Source of the DNA: Rhodococcus pseudokoreensis
GTDB taxonomy: Bacteria > Actinomycetota > Actinomycetes > Mycobacteriales > Mycobacteriaceae
NCBI RefSeq assembly: GCF_017068395.1
Contig: NZ_CP070619.1
Span: 4,774,001 to 4,838,000 of the forward strand
DNA: 64,000 bases
Reading direction: 5' to 3'
Every line of letters begins with the position of its first letter. The first letter of the stretch is position 1. A program made the translations under genes and the position numbers. The notes below the pieces were generated by a model. The model worked only from the letters and a program-made list of their open reading frames with translations. It had not been told where the DNA came from and made no database searches. Positions 17,883 through 25,026 of the stretch are shown piece by piece.

Positions 17883-17888
17883 ATTCTA
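17883..17888 (-). promoter_or_regulatory. -10 box for the sulfur operon leader
   Basis: TAGAAT on the minus strand is placed so that transcription would begin at or next to the GTG of the leader peptide (7-base gap). No strong -35 hexamer is visible, which is usual for actinobacterial vegetative promoters. Confidence 0.6.
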
Positions 17889-17954
17889 CGCGCCGCACCC
17901 CTGCGCTGTTGATGGCCAATTAGAGTCGCCGCGCAGGGGCACGGTCCCGCGTCT

Positions 17955-18884
17955 TTACGGGATCAGGATGAACTTCCCCGCGGGGTGAGATTTCGCCAGT
18001 TCGGTGTGGGCCTGCGCGGCATCGGTCAGGGGAAACGTCTTGGCGATGGTGACCGTCAGGTGTCCGGCGCCGGCTTGCTCGACCAGTTCGGCGCGAGCCT
18101 TCAGCCGAGCCTCGGCGCTTGCCGGGTTGCCGCCGCCGACCGACGCGAAACCGTCGTCCTGCGCCCGACCGAACGCGGCGATGGTCACGATCCGGGTCTT
18201 GTCCTTGACCAACGCCAGCGACACGTCGACGGCCTCGTCGGTTCCGACGGTGTCGAGGGCCGCGTCGATGCCCTGGGGTGCGACCTCCCGCACCCGATCC
18301 TCGAGACCGTCGCCGTAGAGGACGGGAGTTGCTCCGAGGTTCCGGACGTAGTCCTGGTTCGCCGCTCCCGCGGTGCCGATGACCGTCGCGCCGCTGGCGA
18401 CCGCGAGTTGCACGGCGAGGGCACCGACGCCGCCGGACGCGCCGTGGATCAGGACAGTGTCACCGGAACCGACGCGGATGGTGTCCAGGGCGTCGACCGC
18501 GGTGCCACCTACCAGCAGCAGGCCGGCGGCCTGCTCCCAGCCGAGGCCGGCCGGTTTGCGGGTGATCGCGGAGACGGGCACGACCACTTTCTCGGCGTAG
18601 AGGCCGGTGCCGGGGCTGACGATCACTTCGTCGCCCACCGCGATCTCGGTGACTCCCGTCCCGACGGCCGCGACCACGCCGGCGGCCTCGCCGCCGACCT
18701 TGACCGGCAGCTTGTCGGGATCGTCCCCGAAGGCACCGCTGTAGAGCTTGTAGTCGAAGGGATTGACGCCGATCGCCTTGACGTCGACGAGCACCTCCCC
18801 CGATCCGGGTGGCGAAACCTCCACATCGACCACGGCCAGGGCCTCGGGTGTTCCGTATGATTGCGCGACAACAGATTTGGTCAT
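17955..18884 (-). CDS. Zinc-independent MDR family NADPH:quinone oxidoreductase-like protein
   Basis: A 309-residue medium-chain dehydrogenase/reductase. The N-terminal GroES-like domain (IGVNPFDYKLYSG, VGGEAAGVVAAVG) lacks structural zinc cysteines. The Rossmann fold has the nucleotide motif HGASGGVGALAVQLA, in which AxxGxxG predicts NADP(H). Such enzymes reduce quinones or enone C=C bonds. ATG 18884 (MTKSVVAQSYG) gives the family's usual N-terminus; a further ATG six codons upstream is possible. It appears monocistronic. Substrate unknown. Confidence 0.87.
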   Translation of the reverse strand: MTKSVVAQSYGTPEALAVVDVEVSPPGSGEVLVDVKAIGVNPFDYKLYSGAFGDDPDKLPVKVGGEAAGVVAAVGTGVTEIAVGDEVIVSPGTGLYAEKVVVPVSAITRKPAGLGWEQAAGLLLVGGTAVDALDTIRVGSGDTVLIHGASGGVGALAVQLAVASGATVIGTAGAANQDYVRNLGATPVLYGDGLEDRVREVAPQGIDAALDTVGTDEAVDVSLALVKDKTRIVTIAAFGRAQDDGFASVGGGNPASAEARLKARAELVEQAGAGHLTVTIAKTFPLTDAAQAHTELAKSHPAGKFILIP

Positions 18885-19169
18885 GAGTTGCGCAACCTTC
18901 ATCAGGAAGCTGTTATTCCTGCCGTGCGAGATTTACTCTCACGGATCCGAACACTTGATCAGGCCGCCGTCGTTCAGGAGCCGTGGAAGTGGTCCCGGCA
19001 CTGGCAGAACCCGATGAGCCAGATGTACGGAACGAGGGCATCGGCCGGGCCGTTCCGCAACCAGCTCGCCGATATCAGACCAGTGCACGGGTGCCAGACT
19101 GCTGAGCCGCCGGCGGATCGACAACAGTTTGGCGCACCGAGAATCTGTGGGCGAGACCGTGGTGGGAAC

Positions 19170-19331
19170 CTACTCCGCTGTGGGCGACAGTCGTTTGATG
19201 TGTTCGAGCAATTCGGTGAGTTCGCAGATGGTGAGTTCAACGGTGCCGAACAGGGGATCACCGTTCTTGGCGGCGCGGGCGACGGCCTGTCCGATGCGTT
19301 CGGTGAGCTCTTCGATCAGTGGGTCGGCCAT
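19170..19331 (-). CDS. Small acidic helical protein, hypothetical
   Basis: A 53-residue frame beginning MADPLIEELTERIG, with a good AGGAGA site upstream. It has no Cys, signal or membrane segment and looks like two amphipathic helices (LIEELTERIGQAVARAA; VELTICELTELLEHIKRL) with heptad leucines. I do not recognise the family. The strong ribosome site and biased composition support a real gene. The 18.9-19.17 kb stretch on its downstream side shows nothing supportable. Confidence 0.5.
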   Translation of the reverse strand: MADPLIEELTERIGQAVARAAKNGDPLFGTVELTICELTELLEHIKRLSPTAE

Positions 19332-19540
19332 GACTGAGCATTCTCCTGGAAAGCGGGAACGTTGTCTTCCGGATCGCATTGCAGGTTCCCGGGAGGGGCC
19401 GCTCCTCGATGGGACGGTCGACCCGTCCACCCACACTGCCTACGTCGTCAATATCGCCGACAATCGATAGTTCGGTGTCGGTGGTCGAGCGATAGCGCGA
19501 GTGGAGCGCGACAGGAGCCTCGTCATCAGCCTCCTCTGGA

Positions 19541-19993
19541 TCAGTGCGTGGCGCGTTCGAAGCTCGTGGAGCGCTTGATACGTGTCAGCTCGAGGCGGGA
19601 GATCCGCCATTCCCCGTCTTCCCGAACGTAGTCCTCCAGGTAGTGGCCGTATCCCGTCAGCAGAGGGAACTCGCTGTCGGCTGGGGGTTCGACCAGATCG
19701 AACATCGCCCAGATCCCGGAAGCGTGGTCGGCATCGATGATCGTGATCTCCGGGGTGTGGCCCTGGTGCACCGTCACCGCATTGTCGAGATGTGATCGTA
19801 CCGACTGGACGAACGTGTCTCGATCCTTCGGCCCGCTGGTCGATTCGGCGATCTCGACAACGAGCGTGCTGCTGAACAGCGCTGCGAAGTCATCCCATTC
19901 GTGTTGATCCAGCAAACGGAAGTAGCGAGCCTTCAGTTGTTTGATGTCCTCGATAGCAGTGAGGCGTTCGAGCATCGTCATCTGTTCGGCCAC
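19541..19993 (-). CDS. NTF2-like/SnoaL family protein
   Basis: A 150-residue cone-shaped alpha+beta (NTF2-like) protein. The pattern IEDIKQLKARYFRLLDQHEWDDFAALFSSTLVVEI, then GHTPEITIIDADHASGIWAMFDLV and HYLEDYVREDGEWRISRLELTRIKRS is typical of SnoaL_4-type proteins, which act as cyclases, dehydratases or ring-dioxygenase-like small subunits. GTG 19993 is preceded by GAGAGGA; the in-frame extension to 20068 is Pro-rich and unlike the family. It may be the edge of the catabolic island. Reaction unknown. Confidence 0.72.
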   Translation of the reverse strand: MAEQMTMLERLTAIEDIKQLKARYFRLLDQHEWDDFAALFSSTLVVEIAESTSGPKDRDTFVQSVRSHLDNAVTVHQGHTPEITIIDADHASGIWAMFDLVEPPADSEFPLLTGYGHYLEDYVREDGEWRISRLELTRIKRSTSFERATH

Positions 19994-20162
19994 AGGGGAT
20001 TCCTCTCGTTGGAGTTCGCCGGGCACCGGCGGAACCAGATCATCGGGCATTCGACTCGATTGCGACACTTGATGTCAACCCAGAGTACTCTTGAAAGCGA
20101 TTGTCGGAAGCTGGATAATCGATGGAGTTTGTTCGACTGCTTGCCAAAAACGAGGAGTGAGT

Positions 20163-20375
20163 GTGTGTTTCACATTCGGTGTCAGGGTGCCTCTCGTGAT
20201 CGCGGAAGTTCGACGGGCGATGAAGGCGAGACGCGCGCTGCGGGAGTTGTTCTGCCGCTTCTGCGGCCGCGAGTTGTTCAGCTCCAGGCCGGTGGCGGGA
20301 GTGTACTGTTCCGACGGTTGCGCCAATCGCGACTGGGCGCGTCTGGGTGCGGCACTGTGTCTTGGCGTCTATTGA
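20163..20375 (+). CDS. Small zinc-ribbon protein (CxxC...CxxxC), hypothetical
   Basis: A 70-residue frame starting at GTG 20163, five bases after GAGGAG. Its C-terminal half has CRFCGRELFSSRP...YCSDGCANRDWAR, two cysteine knuckles of the treble-clef kind seen in small actinobacterial and phage zinc proteins. The N-terminal half is basic (EVRRAMKARRALREL). It could bind zinc and nucleic acid or protein. No family-level function can be given, and a later ATG at 20220 is an alternative start. Confidence 0.45.
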   Translation: MCFTFGVRVPLVIAEVRRAMKARRALRELFCRFCGRELFSSRPVAGVYCSDGCANRDWARLGAALCLGVY

Positions 20376-20441
20376 CATTTGGTCGAAGAGGGTCCGTGCG
20401 GGCCATCGGAGCGCCGCACGGACCCTTCGACGGGCAGGCTG

Positions 20442-22184
20442 CTACTGCCCGACAGTCACGGTCCCGGCCGCACCGTCAACGGTGATGATGGTGCCGTTGG
20501 TGATTCTTCGGGTGGCGTCGGTGCAGGACACGACGCACGGAATTCCCAGTTCGCGGCTGACGATTGCGGCGTGGCTCATCGGCGCACCGACATCGACGAC
20601 CACTGCTGCCGACGAAACGAACAGCGGTGTCCAGGAGGGGTCGGTGCCGGGGGCGACGAGGATTTCGCCGGGTTCGAGTTCGTCGGCCTGGCTGGGATCG
20701 TGGATGACCCGAGCCGGACCTGTCGCAACGCCGGCGCAGGCGGCGACACCCTGCAGCACGACGCCCTCGGTGGCGGTATTCGCTGCCTGAGCGTCCCGTC
20801 GTTCCCACGTACTCGGTGCGGGCGGCTCATCGACCACAATGAAGGGTGGCACGAGTGCGGCCATTTCCTCCATTCGTGCTCGACGGTCTCGGATGGTCTG
20901 GGTGTATGCGGCCGGATTCGCAACGAAGTCGTCGAACTCCTGCCGGGTGACCAGCGCAAAGTCCTCGGGACGGTCGATGTGCCCGGCGTCGGCGAGCCTG
21001 AGTCCGAGCTCGCGGAAGGGTACTTTCACCTCGCCGATCATGCGGACCAGTGAGGTTTTGCTCCGCTCGCGTGCGGGAAGGAACACTTCGGCGGCGTGCA
21101 GAAGCGCGTCGAACTGCGCGGTCGCTGCGTCGTCACCGGCGAGCTTGCTGCGTACGGTGGCCACGGCCTCGGCGCGGTCCTGCGTCATTCGTGCCAGATT
21201 CGCCCGCGGTGCCTTGGACTCGTCGGCCAGACGCATCCGGTCGATCGCGCCGAGCGCGATATCCGGATGTGTCTGCCATGTGGGGGTGTTCATTTCCCAC
21301 TCGTTGACCCCACGGGACCCGTACTCGTACAAGAAGTCGTCGAATTGCTTGACGAAGGCGATCGCGTCGGGGTCGGAGGACTGGCGTAGTCGTGCGTCCA
21401 GACCCTTGATGCCCTCGCCGAACAGCGTCGACAGGCTCGGGGACGACTGTGCGACTCGTCCGAGGTCCCACATGGCCAGCGACGGGGCTGCCGAATCCAC
21501 CTCGCCGAAGCCGCTGATCAGCGGGGTCAGCAGTTCCGGCACGCCGAGCTGGGCGGTCAGGGCGGTAAGGCCGCCGACGGGGATGGAGGCGACGTAGATG
21601 AGGAAGAAGTGGTCACTGACCCAGGGGATGAAGAGCGACTCCTGGATGCCGAGGGCGCGCTTCGCGAGCTCTTCGTTGCTCAGTGCGCCGAGATCCGGCC
21701 GTTCGCGGCGGAGGTCGGCAGCGCGCGTGCGGTACTCCTCGAGTTCGGGAAGTCCGTTCGCGGTCATCGCCCAGTTGATGATCTCGCCCATCCGCGCGGT
21801 CAGCTCCGGGTTTACGTCTTCGGGCCGCGGGTCGTAGGGCGGAACCCCGGGCTGACTGCCGAAATACGACTGATCGACGAGGTCCGGATTACTTCCCGGC
21901 ATCCGGACGCCCATGACCCGTGATACCGACACGTTCAGGTAGCCGTAGCCGCCGAAGATTCCGATCATCTCATCGTGCTCGCTGTCGAACTCGTCCTTCT
22001 CGAACGCCCCGAAGCGGATCAGGCCGTTTCGCCACCCGTGTTCGGCGCCACGCCACACCTCGCCGGTCGCGGCCAGGGGAGTGACCACGTCGGGAAAGAC
22101 TTCCGAGATGTTGGACCTGGTGTAGATGGGGAACCGTTTGCTCGGAGGGGTGTCTGCCAACCACGGCTCGTCGAGGGTGCTCAT
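20442..22184 (-). CDS. PEP-utilizing enzyme, mobile-domain protein lacking the ATP-grasp domain
   Basis: A 580-residue protein whose C-terminal ~90 residues form a PEP-utilizer mobile (phosphohistidine) domain: VVDVGAPMSHAAIVSRELGIPCVVSCTDAT, with His the phosphoryl carrier. The first ~450 residues are mostly helical and resemble the middle part of rifampicin-phosphotransferase or PEP-synthase-like proteins, but no ATP-grasp nucleotide-binding domain is present. A separate ATP-grasp partner may be encoded elsewhere, as in the split phenylphosphate synthase. Its promoter region is shared with the divergent histidine phosphatase and contains two copies of the recurrent AT-rich motif. Substrate unknown; phosphorylation of a hydroxylated catabolic substrate is speculation. 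Confidence 0.75.
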   Translation of the reverse strand: MSTLDEPWLADTPPSKRFPIYTRSNISEVFPDVVTPLAATGEVWRGAEHGWRNGLIRFGAFEKDEFDSEHDEMIGIFGGYGYLNVSVSRVMGVRMPGSNPDLVDQSYFGSQPGVPPYDPRPEDVNPELTARMGEIINWAMTANGLPELEEYRTRAADLRRERPDLGALSNEELAKRALGIQESLFIPWVSDHFFLIYVASIPVGGLTALTAQLGVPELLTPLISGFGEVDSAAPSLAMWDLGRVAQSSPSLSTLFGEGIKGLDARLRQSSDPDAIAFVKQFDDFLYEYGSRGVNEWEMNTPTWQTHPDIALGAIDRMRLADESKAPRANLARMTQDRAEAVATVRSKLAGDDAATAQFDALLHAAEVFLPARERSKTSLVRMIGEVKVPFRELGLRLADAGHIDRPEDFALVTRQEFDDFVANPAAYTQTIRDRRARMEEMAALVPPFIVVDEPPAPSTWERRDAQAANTATEGVVLQGVAACAGVATGPARVIHDPSQADELEPGEILVAPGTDPSWTPLFVSSAAVVVDVGAPMSHAAIVSRELGIPCVVSCTDATRRITNGTIITVDGAAGTVTVGQ

Positions 22185-22251
22185 GATGCTCCTGTTGCTC
22201 TAGGGAAGCGGCATCCGATAGGTGCGCCGACGCGATGTGCATCACGTCACA

Positions 22252-22272
22252 CGAGATAGTCTTACAATAGAA
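22252..22272 (-). promoter_or_regulatory. Recurrent AT-rich motif, site 1 (PEP-utilizing enzyme promoter)
   Basis: On the minus strand the site begins TTCTATTGTAAGACTATC. It aligns closely with the sites at 36070 and 61196 (shared TCTAT-x-GT-x-AGA). It lies about 70 bases upstream of the PEP-utilizing enzyme start. Confidence 0.55.
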
Positions 22273-22320
22273 TATCGAGAACGCAAGTATGGATGGACAT
22301 CTGCGGACCCTCTCGTTTAC

Positions 22321-22335
22321 TCTATGGGTAGAACA
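22321..22335 (+). promoter_or_regulatory. Recurrent AT-rich motif, site 2 (histidine phosphatase promoter)
   Basis: TCTATGGGTAGAACA matches the motif core TCTATTGTTAGATAA at 11 of 15 positions. It lies about 70 bases upstream of the phosphatase GTG, mirroring the distance of site 1 to the divergent gene. Confidence 0.45.
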
Positions 22336-22407
22336 TCGAGTGATAGAGATATGTGCCGCGAGCGGCGTTCACCGCCGGCTCGCTGTGACGTCGAGAGGAA
22401 TGATTCG

Positions 22408-23031
22408 GTGGAGCTGGTACTCGTCCGACACGCTGAACCGGACCGAGCGGCCGCCGGGCCGGCACGAGCGAACCCGGGGCTCAGCGATCGAGGACGCGAA
22501 CAGGCGGCCCGAGCCGCCGACTACCTCGCTGCCGAGGATTTCGCTGCGCTCTACACCTCGCCCCTCATTCGCGCGGTCGACACTGCGGACATCATCGGAA
22601 AAGCGGTGGGTCTGACTCCCGTCACCAGGGCCGATCTCGCCGAATTCGATCGGGACGCCGTCGAATATCTGCACTTCGAGGATCTTCGCGTCAACAACGA
22701 CCCTCGATACGAGGCATTTCTTCGGGACGATCTGAGTGCGTGGGGCACGGATGTCCCGTCCTTCAGGAAGCGCGTCACGGCGGAGTTCGACCGCATCATC
22801 GACGCTCACCCGGGCGAACGAGTCCTCGTCGTCTCTCACGGTGGCGTCGCCAATGCCTTCATCGGTGGACTGGTCGGTGCGAGCCGGCTGACGATCCATG
22901 AGCCCGGGTATACCGGTTTCGCTCGGATCCGAGCCGGTCGCACGCGTCGCACCCTCGTCAGTTTGAACGAAACCCCGCACCTGCGGGGTTTCGACCTCGG
23001 TATACGTGCAGTTCGAACGCAAGGAGCATGA
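22408..23031 (+). CDS. Histidine phosphatase (phosphoglycerate mutase-like) family protein
   Basis: A 207-residue branch-1 histidine phosphatase. The catalytic RHAEP motif lies at the extreme N-terminus (ELVLVRHAEPD), the acid/second-arginine region is YTSPLIRAVDTADIIG, and the second catalytic His is in VVSHGGVANAF. GTG 22408 follows AGAGGA and gives the normal domain start; the longer in-frame extension crosses the promoter. The stop overlaps the start of the next gene (ATGA). In an operon with a flavoprotein and an epoxide-hydrolase-like protein, and opposite a PEP-utilizing enzyme, it may dephosphorylate a catabolic intermediate; this is inference. Confidence 0.85.
   Translation: MELVLVRHAEPDRAAAGPARANPGLSDRGREQAARAADYLAAEDFAALYTSPLIRAVDTADIIGKAVGLTPVTRADLAEFDRDAVEYLHFEDLRVNNDPRYEAFLRDDLSAWGTDVPSFRKRVTAEFDRIIDAHPGERVLVVSHGGVANAFIGGLVGASRLTIHEPGYTGFARIRAGRTRRTLVSLNETPHLRGFDLGIRAVRTQGA
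22968..22993 (+). terminator. Hairpin inside the 3' end of the histidine phosphatase gene
   Basis: CGAAACCCCGC, a 4-base loop and its exact complement form an 11-bp stem within the last 25 codons of the phosphatase, 35 bases before the flavoprotein start. It resembles a terminator or an mRNA processing/stability stem and could reduce downstream expression in the operon. Confidence 0.45.
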
Positions 23032-24464
23032 GAGTGTCCGATTCGGATTTCGACGTCGTCGTCATCGGCGCCGGCGCAGCAGGCCTCGCCGCGGCGCTGT
23101 CAGCCGTCGAGCAGGGTTGCGAGCGGGTGTTGATCAGCGAGGCCACGGGCGTCGTGGGCGGCTCCTCACGACTCGCCGGCGGCGTCGTCATGGGTAGCGG
23201 CAGTGAACTCCAGCGCAAGGCAGGCGTCGAGGACGATCCGTCGGATCTGTTCAAGGAGTACATGTCGCTCAACCACTGGGACGTCGCGGCCGGCCCGGTC
23301 AAGCGACTGACCGCGCGGAGCGGCGAGACGATCGACTGGTTGAGCGAACGCGGGGTGACATTCTTCGATCGCCTGATCTTCGGCGGGGACGAACGCAAAC
23401 CGCGATCGCACTGTGTCGACGGAGGCGGACAGGCCCTCGTCAACGCCCTGTGGTCGGCATGTCAGCGCGCGGGCGTCGATGTGGCACTGGGCCACCGTGT
23501 CGATCAACTGCTCACCGACGGCGACCGAGTGACGGGAGTGATCGCCGAAGGCGAGACGATTACAGCCGACGCCGTCGTCATCGCCACCGGGGGCTTCGGC
23601 GCAAATCCTGATCTGCTGCAGAAGTACTTCCCCTCCTCGTGGACGACGGACTGGACGTGGTACATCGGCGCGGACGGGTCGCGAGGCGATGCGATCGGCT
23701 TCGCCGAACAACTCGGAGCCCAGCTCACCGGTTTCGACCGCGGCCTGCGCACCCTCGACCCGCACTTCGCCAAACTCAACGAAGCATTTCTCCCGGGATG
23801 GACCGTGCTGCTGGACGCGTCCGGTCGCCGATTCTGCGACGAGACTGCCCCGTACGGAATCCTCGACACCTTGGTGCGGGCACGCGGTAATCGTGCGTTC
23901 GTCGTCTTCGACGACGCTGCTCTGCGCCCGCCGGCAGACCAGGCCGACCGATACCGGGACTGCTACAAGCAGGTGTGGCCGAACCATCCGCCTTTCCGGC
24001 CCAAGAACTACACGGCAGACCTCGTCGACGAGAACGTTGCCACAGGCAAGGCCAAGGCCGCTTCCGATCTGCCCGCTCTCGCAGAAGCGATCGGCGTGCC
24101 GGTCGAAACCCTCGAAGGTGAGGTAGCGCGATACAACGCTCTCGCGATCGAGGGTGAAGACACCGACTTCGGGAAGGCGGGCAAGTTCCTCCTGCCGCTG
24201 AGCACGCCACCTTTCTACGCAGTCGAAGTTCGGCCGGCGACCGTCAACGTGACCTCCTGCGGGCTCCGTATCGACCAGAAGGCGCGAGTGCTGCGGCAAG
24301 ACGGCGCGGCCATCGACGGGCTGTACGCCGCCGGCGAGTGCACCGGTGGAATTCTCGGCGAAACCTACATGGGCAGCGGCAATTCCTTGGCGAACGCGTG
24401 TGGCTTCGGCCGGATCGCCGGCGAAGAAGCCGCTCACAAGGCCAAGTCCGGAGCCGCATCATGA
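23028..24464 (+). CDS. FAD-dependent oxidoreductase, fumarate reductase/3-ketosteroid dehydrogenase-like
   Basis: A 478-residue flavoprotein of the FAD_binding_2 family. N-terminal GAGAAGLAAALSAVEQG binds FAD, followed by GGSSRLAGGVVMGSG; the C-terminal GECTGGILGETYMGSGNSLANACGFGRIAG completes the FAD site. Relatives include 3-ketosteroid-delta1-dehydrogenase, 3-ketosteroid-delta4-dehydrogenase and soluble fumarate reductases, which add or remove a C=C next to a carbonyl. The start overlaps the phosphatase stop (ATGA); GTG 23034 is also possible. The next gene overlaps its end. A ring-dehydrogenation role in the island is plausible but the substrate is unknown. Confidence 0.85.
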   Translation: MRVSDSDFDVVVIGAGAAGLAAALSAVEQGCERVLISEATGVVGGSSRLAGGVVMGSGSELQRKAGVEDDPSDLFKEYMSLNHWDVAAGPVKRLTARSGETIDWLSERGVTFFDRLIFGGDERKPRSHCVDGGGQALVNALWSACQRAGVDVALGHRVDQLLTDGDRVTGVIAEGETITADAVVIATGGFGANPDLLQKYFPSSWTTDWTWYIGADGSRGDAIGFAEQLGAQLTGFDRGLRTLDPHFAKLNEAFLPGWTVLLDASGRRFCDETAPYGILDTLVRARGNRAFVVFDDAALRPPADQADRYRDCYKQVWPNHPPFRPKNYTADLVDENVATGKAKAASDLPALAEAIGVPVETLEGEVARYNALAIEGEDTDFGKAGKFLLPLSTPPFYAVEVRPATVNVTSCGLRIDQKARVLRQDGAAIDGLYAAGECTGGILGETYMGSGNSLANACGFGRIAGEEAAHKAKSGAAS

Positions 24465-24850
24465 CAATGCCGGCCGCCGTGGAGTCGTTCCTCGCCGCAG
24501 TGCACGCCCGTGACGCCGCCGCCGTCGCGGCCTGCTTCACACCGGACGGCGTCTACCACTTCGCAGTCCCTCAGGAGCCGGCGCGCGGGCGGGAGGCCAT
24601 CGCAGGCACCTTCGCGAAAATTCTGGAAGCCTCCGACCGGGTGCAGTGGGACATCGTGACTTCCACGTTCGACGGCGACCGTATCTGGCTCGAGCGCGTG
24701 GACCGGTTCTGGTTCTCCGGACGCGAGGTCGCCATCGAGTGTGTCGGAGTCGTCGAACTGGACGGTAGCGGTCTCATCGCGGCAGTCCGCGATTACTGCG
24801 ACATGGCGACGTGGCGAGCCCGCAGGGAATCGCTGGCTTCTTCCCACTGA
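24461..24850 (+). CDS. Limonene-1,2-epoxide hydrolase-like / SnoaL-like protein
   Basis: A 129-residue NTF2-fold protein. The motifs WLERVDRFWF and AVRDYCDMATW place an Arg-x-Asp and a second Asp where limonene-epoxide hydrolases carry their catalytic Asp-Arg-Asp triad, so epoxide opening or a related hydration/isomerisation is credible. The N-terminal part (VESFLAAVHARDAAAVAACFTPDGVYHF) is generic for the fold. ATG 24461 overlaps the flavoprotein stop, making it the last gene of the phosphatase-flavoprotein-hydrolase operon. A strong terminator follows. Confidence 0.75.
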   Translation: MTMPAAVESFLAAVHARDAAAVAACFTPDGVYHFAVPQEPARGREAIAGTFAKILEASDRVQWDIVTSTFDGDRIWLERVDRFWFSGREVAIECVGVVELDGSGLIAAVRDYCDMATWRARRESLASSH

Positions 24851-24973
24851 ACGAACGGTCATATCGCACGGGGATTTCCGATCTCCGGGCAACCATCAGA
24901 CGCGTGGGGCGATCCTCCACGATACCCACCCTCGGGGTGGGGCCCGGTTTCAACCATTGGCCGGGTCGGCGCA

Positions 24974-25015
24974 ACATTTCTCCCCTACGGCGGAAACACC
25001 GTAGGGGAGAAATGT
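24974..25015. terminator. 17-bp stem hairpin, bidirectional terminator
   Basis: Arm ACATTTCTCCCCTACGG pairs perfectly with 24999-25015 across an 8-base loop. It lies between the convergent epoxide-hydrolase-like gene and acyl-CoA synthetase gene. Confidence 0.8.
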
Positions 25016-25026
25016 GGAGCGTCGAG

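Noticed and set aside
18939..19261. Small open frames downstream of the 53-residue gene
   Set aside because: No ribosome site, no recognisable domain, and the composition is typical of random GC-rich frames.
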